Shown: positions 1 to 8,981, counted from the stretch's first letter. The stretch is 64,000 nt of DNA from JBHICC01 sp046759385 (GCA_046759385.1 JBHICC010000008.1:1-64000), one strand, 5' to 3'. The notes: generated by a model from the sequence alone, not told the origin. Made by a program: numbers and translations.

Positions 1-1
1 G

Positions 2-658
2 GTCATTTGCGAGCTCACAAAACGCCTGGGCGCGACACACCCGGGGTTCGAAATGACCGCGTGGGAGCTCATCGACGAGACCCTCAAGCGCTCCGGTTGG
101 CCCAATGCCGAGACCATGTACCGGAATCATTGGCACGATTGCGCCCTGGATTTCGAATCCGCCCATTTCCTGAACGGTTTCGAGACGCCAGACAAGCGTT
201 TTCATTTCAAACCCGACTGGGCACGTGTGGGGAAAGACCACACGGTAATGCCATCCTTACCCGATCACGTTTTGAGCATCGATGAATCTAATGAGGAACA
301 TCCATTTCGTCTCGTCGCGGCGCCCGCACGCAACTATTTGAACACAACCTTCACGGAAACGCCGACGTCTATCCGATATGAGGACCAGCCTACGGTTCTG
401 GTCCATCCTCGCGATTGTGAAACCCTGGGCATCAGCGCGGGCGATCGCGTGCGACTCGGTAATCGCCTTGCAACGGTCGTGGTGCACGCTGAACCCTTCG
501 ACGGTGTTCAACCGGGCGTCGTCGTAGTGGAAAGCGTTTGGCCCAATCGCGCGTTCGAGGAAGGTATCGGCATCAATGCCCTGGTGAGCGCCGATCCAGG
601 ACCGCCTGACGGCGGTGCCGTTTTTCATGACACCGCTATTTGGATTCGCCCGGCGTAA
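2..658 (+). CDS. Molybdopterin oxidoreductase, C-terminal part (5' end outside window)
   Basis: The frame is open from base 2, so this is the tail of a longer gene entering from the left. About 218 residues are visible. The last 120 or so look like the molybdopterin-dinucleotide-binding beta-barrel of the DMSO-reductase/formate-dehydrogenase family: an APARNYLNTTF segment, then HPRDCETLGISAGDRVRLGN, and a terminal GGAVFHDTAIW. In this family the domain closes over the bis-MGD cofactor. The catalytic and iron-sulfur parts lie upstream of the window, so the substrate cannot be stated. AceK follows 11 bases after the stop if its ATG at 670 is used, which would allow co-transcription. Confidence 0.85.
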   Translation, partial: VICELTKRLGATHPGFEMTAWELIDETLKRSGWPNAETMYRNHWHDCALDFESAHFLNGFETPDKRFHFKPDWARVGKDHTVMPSLPDHVLSIDESNEEHPFRLVAAPARNYLNTTFTETPTSIRYEDQPTVLVHPRDCETLGISAGDRVRLGNRLATVVVHAEPFDGVQPGVVVVESVWPNRAFEEGIGINALVSADPGPPDGGAVFHDTAIWIRPA

Positions 659-669
659 CTGCAGGCCAG

Positions 670-2526
670 ATGCCGAAGCCAGTCATGACTGAACGTTCTG
701 AATTGCAAGCCAATACTCGACCTGCCGAGCGTGTGGATCTGTCAATACCCATCGCGCAGGCCGAAACAGAGACGGAAAAAACAGAGCTTACAGCCCGGTG
801 GATATTGGAAGAATTTGGCGCCTATTATTTTCAGTCACGGCGCATTCCTCAACTCGCCCAAGACGCATTCGAAAAACGGGAGCCGAAGACATCGCTGGCA
901 CTAAGCAAGAAAAGGCTTTCGATGTACAGCGAAAGCATTAGCGAACTCGCTCCCCGACTTAACGATGTGTTTCCTGATTTGGCCGAAACCGAATCCCTTT
1001 GGGAAAACGTGGAAACACAGTACTTGCCCCTCATTGAAGGTAGGTACGAAGCCGATCTCGCTTTTGCTTACATTCATTCGGTAAGACGGAAGATCTTTCA
1101 AGATGAGTGGAAACCGGTGGAGTATTCTTTCAGTGAAGGTCTAGCAACGCGGGCTGACATCAGTCCGGTTGTCTACCGTACCTTCCCCGGAGGCGCTCGA
1201 GTCTCCGCGCAGACGATCGCTGAAATTCTGAAAATCCCCGGGTTTTCAACTCCTTATAGGGCCTTGGCCGAGGATGCAGCTCTGGTTGCGGAACGAGTCA
1301 ATCACGATCTCGCTTTTGATGGCCGACAACCGCGTCGGATCGAAGAGATCGACATCATCGATGCAGGCTTCTATCGAAACCGGGGCGCTTACCTCGTAGG
1401 ACGGCTTGTTTTGGACGACGCGTCCGAAGTTCCCCTTATTATCGCGCTACTTAACGAGGAACACGGCATTTACGTCGATGCGGTCTTGAATTCGGAGAAA
1501 GACACGCACAACCTTTTTAGCTCAACGCTGGCGAACTTTCATGTAACCAATGAGCACTATCATGAGCTAGCCGCTTTTCTCCATACCATCATGCCTCTAA
1601 GGCCCTTAGGCCTTCATTACTCAACCATCGGTTTTAATCATGTTGGGAAGGTTGCCGTGATGAATGAGTTAAAAAGCGAACTCGCGGCTAAAGGGGAGGT
1701 ATTCAAGACGGCTATCGGCTTTCCAGGGACCGTTACGATTGGTTTTGCCGCCCCATCTTCTTCTTACAATCTCAAAGTAATTCGCGACAAACCGACATCG
1801 CAATACAAATGGGGAAAATTTCAAGGTCTTGCCGCGGTTCTGCACAAGTACAAGAGAGTACATGAAATCAATCGCGCCGGGAGCATGCTAGACAATATCA
1901 TCTATTACAATCTCAAGCTTGATAAAGCGGCTTTCGACCCATCTTTGTTGGAAGAGCTCTTACAACAGGCAGAGCAGAGCGTTTCATTGGAGGGCGGGAG
2001 TGTCATTTTCAAACATCTTATTGTCCAGCGCAGAATCATCCCCCTGCCTGTATTCTTGGAGACAGCATCGCCTGACGATGCGACGAGGGCGATTGCCAAT
2101 TTGGGTTACAGCATCAAGAACAATATGGCAGCTAACATCTGCAACAAGGATCTCGATGCCAGAAACTATGGCGTAAGTAGGTTCCTGCGCGTCTATTTAT
2201 TTGATTACGATGCCTTGGAACCGTTGATGGAAGTTAGGATCCGAAGCAATCAGGACAGAATCGACGGCGAAGAGGATCCGCCAGACTGGTATTTTGAAGA
2301 GGGTGTCGTGTTGCTCCCGGAGGAGATTGAGGGCGGGTTGGGGATTACCGATAGATCTTTGCGGAAGCTTTTTCGGGAAATGCACGCGGATCTACTGACC
2401 ACAAGCTATTGGGAAGGTATCCAGGATGCACTCAGGGAGGGGAAAGTGCCGCGTTTACACGTTTACCCCGAAGAGCGAAGGCTCAAACAAGGCGTGCGCC
2501 GGAAGCATGCGATCTCGAGCGCTTAG
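670..2526 (+). CDS. aceK: Isocitrate dehydrogenase kinase/phosphatase AceK
   Basis: AceK phosphorylates and dephosphorylates isocitrate dehydrogenase, switching carbon between the TCA cycle and the glyoxylate shunt. About 618 residues, near the family size of 570-600. Family segments visible are FYRNRGAYLVGRL, the nucleotide-site lysine region NLKVIRDK, the segment HLIVQRRIIPL, the catalytic region NKDLDARNYGVSRFLRVYLF followed by DYDALEPL, and the C-terminal EMHADLLTTSYW. The expected catalytic aspartates appear present. The protein is clearly divergent from the enterobacterial form. Starts at 640 (overlapping the upstream gene) and 685 are also possible; 670 has a weak CAGG upstream. No aceA or aceB is adjacent, unlike the enterobacterial aceBAK order. 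Confidence 0.9.
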   Translation: MPKPVMTERSELQANTRPAERVDLSIPIAQAETETEKTELTARWILEEFGAYYFQSRRIPQLAQDAFEKREPKTSLALSKKRLSMYSESISELAPRLNDVFPDLAETESLWENVETQYLPLIEGRYEADLAFAYIHSVRRKIFQDEWKPVEYSFSEGLATRADISPVVYRTFPGGARVSAQTIAEILKIPGFSTPYRALAEDAALVAERVNHDLAFDGRQPRRIEEIDIIDAGFYRNRGAYLVGRLVLDDASEVPLIIALLNEEHGIYVDAVLNSEKDTHNLFSSTLANFHVTNEHYHELAAFLHTIMPLRPLGLHYSTIGFNHVGKVAVMNELKSELAAKGEVFKTAIGFPGTVTIGFAAPSSSYNLKVIRDKPTSQYKWGKFQGLAAVLHKYKRVHEINRAGSMLDNIIYYNLKLDKAAFDPSLLEELLQQAEQSVSLEGGSVIFKHLIVQRRIIPLPVFLETASPDDATRAIANLGYSIKNNMAANICNKDLDARNYGVSRFLRVYLFDYDALEPLMEVRIRSNQDRIDGEEDPPDWYFEEGVVLLPEEIEGGLGITDRSLRKLFREMHADLLTTSYWEGIQDALREGKVPRLHVYPEERRLKQGVRRKHAISSA

Positions 2527-2542
2527 TGTCGTGATGTTTATT

Positions 2543-2941
2543 CTAAGGCGAGACCGGTCGACATTTGCCGTATTGAATTCCGTCGCGGCCGTTATCGTCG
2601 ATGAACTTCAAGCTAGGAAAAAGCTGAAAGCTGGACTGCGAAGCGAAGTGGTAGTATTTCTTGATGAGAACCAGCTCATTACGGACGACCCGGTCCATTC
2701 TTTGCCGATCGCACGTGATCTCCCCTGCGCTGGCTGAAAAACCACAGCGAGATATAAACACCCCGGCCGAGGTTTCCTCTAGCTGTGCCGAGAACTGTCC
2801 CGATTCTACTTGCTCAGGACTGTATGACCGACCGAAGGTAGCCTTCGCCGTAACCGTACAGTCGTACTCTCTGGCTATAGACTGCGGTGGCAATAGTAGT
2901 ACGGCGATTACGAAAAGAAGACCTAGATAATACCTTGGCAT
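2543..2941 (-). CDS. Small secreted protein of unknown function
   Basis: Predicted 132-residue protein with a clear N-terminal signal peptide (charged start, hydrophobic LGLLFVIAVLLLPP, cleavage probably near SIAREY). The mature part is about 108 residues with four cysteines, which could form disulfides in the periplasm. I recognise no enzymatic motif. It converges on aceK, ending 16 bases after the aceK stop. Possible translation of a real gene is supported by the signal peptide and by the lack of a better reading frame on the other strand. Confidence 0.65.
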   Translation of the reverse strand: MPRYYLGLLFVIAVLLLPPQSIAREYDCTVTAKATFGRSYSPEQVESGQFSAQLEETSAGVFISRCGFSASAGEITCDRQRMDRVVRNELVLIKKYYHFASQSSFQLFPSLKFIDDNGRDGIQYGKCRPVSP

Positions 2942-3027
2942 TTTCCCGGCCCTGGGATGCTTCGATTGGCTCCCTGTCTAAGAACTTAGACCCTAAGGGG
3001 ACGCCGTGCCAGCGTTTTTCGGGATAG

Positions 3028-3264
3028 TTACTGGCGCCAAAACGGCTTGCGTCCCTCGCGCTCGGCTTCGGCGCGGCTAATCCCGACGTCTTTCAACAGG
3101 CGATCATCGAGCTCGCTCAGGGCATGGCGTTGCCGCGCGCGCTCCTGCCAGCAGAAGAAGGTCTTCGCGGTGCGCGACAGCGCCAAACGCGGTGCGTTCC
3201 AGAACGACCTGACCGCAGGGCCGGTGGCGCGGGATGTGAAACTGAGCCAGGTACTGAACTCCAT
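3028..3264 (-). CDS. DUF1127 (YjiS-like) small protein
   Basis: A 78-residue basic protein whose second half carries the DUF1127 signature: RQRHALSELDDRLLKDVGIS followed by RAEAEREGRKPFW. DUF1127 proteins are short and arginine-rich; some bind RNA or affect phosphate and carbon metabolism, but no single function applies to the family. The N-terminal 40 residues are an extension of the kind seen in longer DUF1127 members. Start ATG is supported by a strong AGGAGGG ribosome-binding site seven or so bases upstream. The gene is divergent from the ArsR-type regulator with an 81-base spacer. Confidence 0.85.
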   Translation of the reverse strand: MEFSTWLSFTSRATGPAVRSFWNAPRLALSRTAKTFFCWQERARQRHALSELDDRLLKDVGISRAEAEREGRKPFWRQ

Positions 3265-3345
3265 TTTGCCCTCCTAAATGGACGCGATTTGATGTCGGCA
3301 AGTATAGGGATTTCCTTCAATGAATGTTTCGGTTATCATCGAATT

Positions 3346-4032
3346 ATGGATGCAGCCCCTAACATAGCGGCCATCGGTGCATTGATTGGTGATTCGACGC
3401 GCGCAGTGATGTTAACTACGCTGCTCGATGGTAGAGCACTGACGGCCAGCGAACTCGCGCGATCAGCCGGTGTTACCCCGCAGACGGCCAGCACTCACCT
3501 ATCAAAGCTGGTCAGTGCGCGTCTTCTGTCACTTGAGTCCCAAGGCCGGCATCGGTACTACCAATTGGCGACACCGCAAGTTGCGCAAGCGCTTGAGTCG
3601 CTCATGAATCTATCGACGCAACGCCAGTCGCGGCCAGGCGTGCGGCCTTTGTGCGATGATCCGTTGCGTGAAGCGCGCACGTGCTACGATCATCTCGCAG
3701 GTCGCGTGGGCGTGAGTATTACGGATGCCCTGCTCAAGAAGCGCTATTTAATGGCTAAACGAAACGACTTCGAGGTGACTGCGTCAGGCGCGCACTTTTT
3801 GACGGAACTCGGTATCGATTTGAAAGCGGTGCGCAGAGAGCGTCGTGCTTTCGCACGTAAATGTTTGGACTGGAGCGAGCGCCGTCATCATATTGCAGGC
3901 GCACTCGGTGCAGCGCTTACAGAGCGTCTGGTGAAGCTAAAGTGGTTGCGTCAGGTGCCCAACAGCCGGGTTGTTACCGTGACCACCAGCGGCAAAAGAA
4001 GCTTGCAGGTCTTGCTTGGACTATCGACCTAG
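3346..4032 (+). CDS. ArsR-family winged-helix transcriptional regulator
   Basis: A 228-residue protein whose first 90 residues form an ArsR-like winged helix: ALIGDSTRAVMLTTLLDGRA, then ASELARSAGVTPQTASTHLS (recognition helix) and a wing ending in GRHRYYQLA. The remaining 130 residues contain a basic helical region. They lack the CxC metal motif of ArsR/SmtB metal sensors, so the signal is unknown. The ATG at 3346 places the domain at the N terminus as in homologues of this length; an upstream ATG at 3292 would add 18 residues without family resemblance. A short inverted repeat TTCG-N8-CGAA at 3328-3343 sits directly before the start and could be an operator (inference). Confidence 0.87.
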   Translation: MDAAPNIAAIGALIGDSTRAVMLTTLLDGRALTASELARSAGVTPQTASTHLSKLVSARLLSLESQGRHRYYQLATPQVAQALESLMNLSTQRQSRPGVRPLCDDPLREARTCYDHLAGRVGVSITDALLKKRYLMAKRNDFEVTASGAHFLTELGIDLKAVRRERRAFARKCLDWSERRHHIAGALGAALTERLVKLKWLRQVPNSRVVTVTTSGKRSLQVLLGLST

Positions 4033-4231
4033 GCTTTTCCTATAAAAGCGAACGCCCCGAAGGCGGTCTCTCCTCCACCCACCGGGATGACCCTGCGTAC
4101 CACTCCGACCAACTCCAGGGCGTTCTGTTTCTTTGACTTGTGTCTACCGACGCGTTCCCATTTTTACTAAACCGTAACTGCTGCAGGATCGACCGTCCCC
4201 CGCTTCGCTGTCGAACTTGCTTTACCATACT

Positions 4232-4258
4232 GAAACGCCCGGGCAAGCCGGGCGTTTC
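4232..4258. terminator. Perfect 11-bp hairpin between convergent genes
   Basis: The left arm GAAACGCCCGG (4232-4242) and right arm CCGGGCGTTTC (4248-4258) pair perfectly around a five-base loop. The stem has A/T ends on both sides, so it could terminate transcription from both the ArsR-type regulator (plus) and the FimV-like gene (minus, ending at 4278). The tract after the stem is T-rich but not a clean run of T. Confidence 0.75.
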
Positions 4259-4277
4259 TCTATTCAGCCCGTAGGCT

Positions 4278-6356
4278 TCAGATTTCTGTCAGTGATTTGA
4301 CCGGGTTTTCAAGGTTGTCTTTGTATCGGGCTTCGGCAAAGTTGTAGAGCGCTCGCAGGAAGCGCATGGTGCGGGTAGCGTAGGCTTTGCCGCGCTCTTC
4401 ATTCAGTTCTTCGTAGCGTTTGGCCACCATCCGTGCGGAAATATCTTGAAGCGATGCATCCTGCCAGTCTTCGAAGGCCGTTGCCATTATTCTGGCATAA
4501 TCGTCAGCGGTGCGGCTTTTGATCCCACGCTCCACCAAGTAATCGGCGAATGTCTCTTTCAATGTATCGCTTGTTGCTCCGGGAACGGCCGATTCGGAAT
4601 CCAGATCTGGTGGCGGGCTTCGGTCGAAGCGCTTCTTAGCGGGGGGATCCCAGGGAATCGTCTCGGGCTCTGACGCCGCGCCGGCGGTGAAAACATTGGA
4701 CGATACGGTTTGCTCGTCCAGTTCCCAGCCATTCGCCTCTAGCTTGTCCAACAGCTCGGCGCTTTCGCCATTCGTCAAGCTATGCAACTCCTCAGCAAGT
4801 GTGTTGAACGCGGTGATCTTTCCACGTTGGTGGTAGATCTGCAGCAGCTTAATCTTTATCTCGTGGCGGGAAGGATTGCTGGCAATGGCCTCTTTTAGTG
4901 TTCCCTCCGCATGGTCATAACGACCACATGCAAGGTAAACATCGGCCTCGGCGATCGGGTCCAAGGCATCGGACGCGACCGTGGCAACACCGCCGTCGAC
5001 GAGGTCACTGCGGCGGCGAGCTAAGCCGCTGCGTCTTTCAAACGGAACCGGAACATGCTGCTTTCTGCGCTCACGGCGCTCACGCCTGTCTCCCTCGCGG
5101 CGGAGGTCGGACGCCGTGCGTCTTTCCTCACGGCGTCGGGATTTACCCGCTCGCCGGTCGCGCCCTTGTGTCTGGGTCTGTGTTGTCGCTCGCGTAGTGG
5201 TAACTGCAGTCGTCGTGGTTGTGGGGATAGTCGTATTGCTTTCGGGCGCGACGTACGTTTCGCGCCGCCGGAATTTGACCGCGAATAGAACTAGCCCGCC
5301 AGCGAATATAAGGAAGAAGGCGCTTAGGGAGGCAAAGAGCAGCATTGCGCCCTGTGGGTTTTGACGGACAATTTCGGTTAGCTGACGCATCATATCCTGT
5401 TCGCCTTGGGGTGCCGGTGACGTTGCCCGCTGCGCGATGTTAGCAGCTGTATCGGTCTTTGATCGGGTGGCTGTGCGGCGCTCCGAACGTACTGGTGAGG
5501 CGTCCCGGATTGTAGGTTTAGACTCGGGAGCCGCTACTTCCGATTCGCTGGTAGGCGCTTCGGATTGTTTTTGTGTGGGCGTTTGTTTTGGTGTGTTTGC
5601 CCCCATATTGGCAGCGCGGCCGTCATCACCGGCCACCGTTTGTTTCCCTTGCTTGCTAGCGTGTTGTTCGGCCCGTTTCTGCCCAGGCGCATTGATCCCC
5701 GTGATCGCGTGCGGTAGCCACGCGGCAGTCGCAAAGTGATGCGGCTCGAGCTTCGTCGGCGTCGGCGTTTGTTTTGCTGTTGACACTGGCGTCGGGGTTG
5801 CGGGTTGCTGGGGCAGCCGTATGGGTTTGGTGTCGCGGTGCGCAACCGGCGTAGTTTCGGATTTCGCGACTGGAATAGCCTTGGGTTTGGCGACTACAGC
5901 CTCTTCGCTGGGCACCTCTTCCGCAGTGGTCTCGGCCACATCGGTCGGATCGAGAAGAGCCGCGTATTCTCGGACCACACGACCCCCTGACCATGTTGCC
6001 TCTAACACGAACTGAAGAAACGGTTCCCCGAGCGGTTGCTCGGAACGCAGTTGTAGGAGATATTGCTCCCCGGCCCGTTTTACCACGGTTACTTTTATTT
6101 TGGAGACCAGCGGTTTTAGCTCGATCCCGGCGTCAGCAAAGTCTTGCGGTGGGGCAATCCGGGCGACGAGGCTGTTGACCTCTTCTTCCGTAGCCGAGGC
6201 GAGCCCAATCTCGGCGTCCAGGGGCGCGTTGATGCCGGAATAGACGTGCAGCGTCCCAAGGTCGAGTGCAAAGGCGGTAACAGGCACAAGCGCCGTCAGA
6301 ATGCTTGTGGCGAGGAATTTCGCCAGATACCGCGTCAGGTTTTTTCCTCGAAACAT
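4278..6356 (-). CDS. FimV-like peptidoglycan/polar-assembly protein with C-terminal recombinase-type SAM domain
   Basis: About 692 residues. Order: signal peptide ending near VTAFA; a FimV N-terminal domain beginning LDLGTLHVYSGINAPLDAEI; a long Pro/Thr/Gln/Lys-rich linker; one membrane segment (LLFASLSAFFLIFAGGLVLF); an Arg-rich cytoplasmic linker; and a FimV-type TPR unit (DPIAEADVYLACGRYDHAEG). FimV organises polar type IV pilus and signalling functions in gammaproteobacteria. The last 90 residues differ from the usual FimV tail and resemble the core-binding domain of tyrosine recombinases (TADDYARIMATAFEDW, then TRTMRFLRALYNFAE, ending NPVKSLTEI). No catalytic recombinase domain follows. 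Start chosen at ATG 6356; TTG 6410 would add 18 residues before the signal peptide. Confidence 0.85.
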   Translation of the reverse strand: MFRGKNLTRYLAKFLATSILTALVPVTAFALDLGTLHVYSGINAPLDAEIGLASATEEEVNSLVARIAPPQDFADAGIELKPLVSKIKVTVVKRAGEQYLLQLRSEQPLGEPFLQFVLEATWSGGRVVREYAALLDPTDVAETTAEEVPSEEAVVAKPKAIPVAKSETTPVAHRDTKPIRLPQQPATPTPVSTAKQTPTPTKLEPHHFATAAWLPHAITGINAPGQKRAEQHASKQGKQTVAGDDGRAANMGANTPKQTPTQKQSEAPTSESEVAAPESKPTIRDASPVRSERRTATRSKTDTAANIAQRATSPAPQGEQDMMRQLTEIVRQNPQGAMLLFASLSAFFLIFAGGLVLFAVKFRRRETYVAPESNTTIPTTTTTAVTTTRATTQTQTQGRDRRAGKSRRREERRTASDLRREGDRRERRERRKQHVPVPFERRSGLARRRSDLVDGGVATVASDALDPIAEADVYLACGRYDHAEGTLKEAIASNPSRHEIKIKLLQIYHQRGKITAFNTLAEELHSLTNGESAELLDKLEANGWELDEQTVSSNVFTAGAASEPETIPWDPPAKKRFDRSPPPDLDSESAVPGATSDTLKETFADYLVERGIKSRTADDYARIMATAFEDWQDASLQDISARMVAKRYEELNEERGKAYATRTMRFLRALYNFAEARYKDNLENPVKSLTEI

Positions 6357-6657
6357 TGGCTTTTCCGATGCCGTTTCCCGCTGACTCACAAAGTTTTTCT
6401 GATTAATCAAATAGTTACGGCTTAGTGCCGCTCATTGTCAGGCCACCGACTAGCGGGCGTTGCCTGACAGGGCCATTGGCCGCGATTCGGCTCGATAGAG
6501 CCGACCCCAAGACCAATGCAAGGACTGTGCCGTGTGAGAAGGGGCTATTCTGGCGAGGCGTTAGGCCGCGAGGCGCAGGATGTTGCCCGCGAAACGTCCC
6601 AAGAGGGCACAGAGACGTCCTCAAGTCCCGGGTATAAGCGCATCCGAGCGGACCCTC
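6357..6657. other. Gene-free stretch upstream of the FimV-like gene
   Basis: About 300 bases between the FimV-like gene and the permease remnant, both on the minus strand. It should hold the FimV promoter. I find no convincing protein, tRNA or terminator. Open frames here lack start signals and protein-like composition. Confidence 0.4.
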
Positions 6658-7494
6658 TTAGCTAATCTGTGCGATCACCAAGCCAATACACAAGGTAAAT
6701 CCCGTAATAGGCACCCACAAGGGGTAGACACCTACACCTTCCGGTGGCGCCCCCCGCAATTTCAGTCGCCAGAGGGAGAGATTGACCAATGCGAACACGA
6801 TTAGGGTGATGAAGCTCGTGGCCTGCGCGAGTGCAACGAGCGGCAACCATAGTGCGAGTATCAACACCATAACCGTAATCACTAATGTTGCACGAACGGG
6901 TGTCCGCGTGTGCGGATTGACGCGGGCAAACACGCTAGGGGCGATACGTTGCTGACTCATTCCGTACGTGACTCGGGACGCCATGATGATCTGAATCAGC
7001 GCGCCATTGAGAACTGCAATCAGGCTGATCACGGATTGGCTGATGCCCCACGCCGCTAATGACCAGAGTGCGATAACCACTGTGCCGATTACCAGCCAAT
7101 CAGGCATGGACAAGAAGAGCTTGAGGTATCCGACGAAGCCGTTAGCGAGCGTCGCCGCGGAAGCGGTACCGATCAAAACCACGGCCCAGCCAACCAAACC
7201 CGACAGCCACGGTTGATGAAACACCTCTTCCACGTAAACGGCCTCGCCTGCACTTCGGGGATGACGTGCGCATAGTTCTGCGTAGGAGAAGGCGGTAAAT
7301 GCGGCGACCACAGCCGCCGACAAGAAGGCGACCGGCGCGAACAGCGCGGCTCGAGCGGCAACCTCACCGATCAGCACATAGATCCCAGCACTGATGATCG
7401 TACCGAGCCCATAAAGGTGATCAGCGGCAGGGACAGACTTCGCTTGAGCTGTACTTGTTCGAACAAGTTTCCTCGATTTGCCGCGAGATACCAT
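6658..7494 (-). pseudogene. APC-family amino-acid permease with an apparent in-frame internal deletion
   Basis: The 278 residues match both ends of an APC-superfamily permease. The first helix carries the substrate-loop motif GLGTIISAGIYVLIGEV, followed by FSYAEL, RSAGEAVYVEE and SAATLANGFVGYL. The second half contains NGALIQIIMASRVTYGMS and ALWLPLVALA. Family members normally have 430-480 residues and 12 helices. Here AAWGISQSV runs straight into ISLIAVLNGALIQ, so about 150 or more residues (roughly helices 6-8) are missing without a frameshift. The core helices needed for transport are absent, so activity is unlikely. Whether it is expressed cannot be told. Confidence 0.75.
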
Positions 7495-7635
7495 CGCCGC
7501 GGTTGTGTAATCGAATGCTGCCGCTCCGGTCTTTTGGGTCTTTCGGAAACGACTAATTAACTAGGATAGTGAATTGCTGCAGGCACCGCTCTACGGTGAC
7601 CCAGAACCGCATCGCTCACGTCACTGACCTGAGTC

Positions 7636-7926
7636 TTAATCAGGCCCGAATAGCGCGTCGCCTTGCTCGTCGATGATTTTCTGGGCTTTGAGGATGGAGT
7701 AGCTAACGGCCTGCTCCCTTACACTAGAGGTGTCCGCTCTGATGAAGCGTTGCGACTTGCGAACACCATCGATCTCCTTGGAGATAATTCCCTCGGTGGT
7801 CCATCCAGCCTGGCCCTCTTGCGGGGTCGGTACAATGGTGTACCCGTTATAAAGTACCGGCTCCTGGTTCGCCGCCGCATCGCCGTGCCCTTTCCCGAAC
7901 GCAAGCTTACGCAAAAACTTGAGCAT
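7636..7926 (-). CDS. HlyU-family protein
   Basis: A 96-residue protein matching the HlyU family (not the unrelated winged-helix Vibrio HlyU): EPVLYNGYTIVPTPQ, then IRADT and KAQKIIDEQGDALF at the C terminus. These proteins are annotated as transcriptional activators of haemolysin, but direct evidence for the family is thin. Length is normal. It lies alone between the permease remnant and a divergent lipoprotein gene. Confidence 0.8.
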   Translation of the reverse strand: MLKFLRKLAFGKGHGDAAANQEPVLYNGYTIVPTPQEGQAGWTTEGIISKEIDGVRKSQRFIRADTSSVREQAVSYSILKAQKIIDEQGDALFGPD

Positions 7927-8148
7927 CGTTTGGCCCCAACGCCTGTTGTTACAGAATCAGTTGATCACATCATGATGGTTGCCCGCAATGACTACAGCAA
8001 CAGTGGTGCAAAGGACGAAGCGTGGCGAGCGGCAAGCACGCGTGCGTCCGGATGCCGCTACCGCCCATCGTCTTTCGATTCCGTATTGAGAATCAAGCGC
8101 TTAATATTTATTACTGCGTCCTTAAGTGCGCTTGCGTGAGGCCACCGA

Positions 8149-8541
8149 TTGGATAAAACGACAGGGAGTGTCTGCTGGCGACTGCTGGCTGTCTTGATTT
8201 GCTTGCTCGTACTCGGCGCTTGCGAGGACGACGACGAATCGAGGGTGGGTATGCTGTCTGTCGGTCAGACGACTCACCCTATCGGCACCGGCACCGCGGT
8301 GCTCACCTGGACTCCCCCAAGCACGAACACCGACGGTTCTCCGCTTTCACTCATGGGCTTTGTCGTTTACCATGGCGCGTCGCCGAACGCGCTCAGCGCG
8401 GTGCGCATGGTCGGCGCTCTCGATACCACCGCAGTAGTCGAGCAGCTTCCAGCAGGAACCCACTATTTCGCGATCACGGCGGTTAGTGTCAGCGGCGCCG
8501 AAAGCGCATTTTCCAACATCGAGCGCAAGATTATCAGCTAA
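8149..8541 (+). CDS. Lipoprotein with a fibronectin type III-like domain
   Basis: A 130-residue protein starting at TTG. It has a lipoprotein signal with the lipobox LGAC (Cys about residue 25) followed by an acidic EDDDE stretch, which would favour outer-membrane sorting in the absence of Asp at +2 (here +2 is Glu). The remainder is one beta-sandwich-like unit of the fibronectin III type: AVLTWTPPSTNTDGSPL, a central GFVVYHG, and the terminal AGTHYFAITAVSVSGAES. Such short lipoproteins are often surface or matrix associated; no partner is evident here. Confidence 0.8.
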   Translation: MDKTTGSVCWRLLAVLICLLVLGACEDDDESRVGMLSVGQTTHPIGTGTAVLTWTPPSTNTDGSPLSLMGFVVYHGASPNALSAVRMVGALDTTAVVEQLPAGTHYFAITAVSVSGAESAFSNIERKIIS

Positions 8542-8774
8542 GATTACCCGCGTTTTAGAGCCGAAACCTCTAGGGCTCCCCGACTATCTGCCACTTGCCT
8601 GCTCAAGGTCGCCCATTAGCGTCGTGCCCAGGGATGGGTTATACTGCCGCTCCTTATAGGTTAATAATATCGGTAAATTCGAAAGTCCCTCCCAAAGGTT
8701 CGTTCTCATTTCCTTTTAATCTGCACTCTACCAATTGGTTCTGAGGCACTAATTAATTCCGAGGATCTCCACTC
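8542..8774 (+). promoter_or_regulatory. AT-rich leader region upstream of the cold-shock gene
   Basis: The 230 bases before the cold-shock ATG include an AT-rich block (around 8640-8760) with TTATACT and TAATAAT-like boxes, then GAGGA eight or so bases before the ATG. Csp genes of proteobacteria usually have a long structured 5' UTR that acts as a thermosensor, and this spacer is of a size to hold one. The promoter itself cannot be fixed by eye. Confidence 0.35.
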
Positions 8775-8981
8775 ATGCGTACTGGAACTGTAAAGTGGTT
8801 CAACGAAAGCAAAGGTTATGGATTCATCACTCCACAGGATGGCGGGAAAGATGTGTTCGTACATCATTCCGGCATTGCCGGCACGGGCTTCAAGTCCCTG
8901 GCCGAGGGCCAACAGGTGACGTTCGACGTGAAGGAAGGGCCAAAAGGCCCACAGGCGGTTGACGTCACCGTCAAGCGTTAG
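8775..8981 (+). CDS. CspA-family cold-shock protein
   Basis: A 68-residue single cold-shock domain, the standard length. RNP1 is KGYGFIT and RNP2 is VFVHHS, the aromatic RNA-stacking residues of the OB fold; the protein opens with the typical TGTVKWFNESK. It binds single-stranded RNA and DNA and melts secondary structure in mRNAs, mainly at low temperature. A Shine-Dalgarno GAGGA precedes the ATG. Confidence 0.97.
   Translation: MRTGTVKWFNESKGYGFITPQDGGKDVFVHHSGIAGTGFKSLAEGQQVTFDVKEGPKGPQAVDVTVKR

Noticed and set aside
7663..8139. Plus-strand frame across the HlyU gene
   Set aside because: Antisense to the recognised HlyU family protein; no family match of its own.
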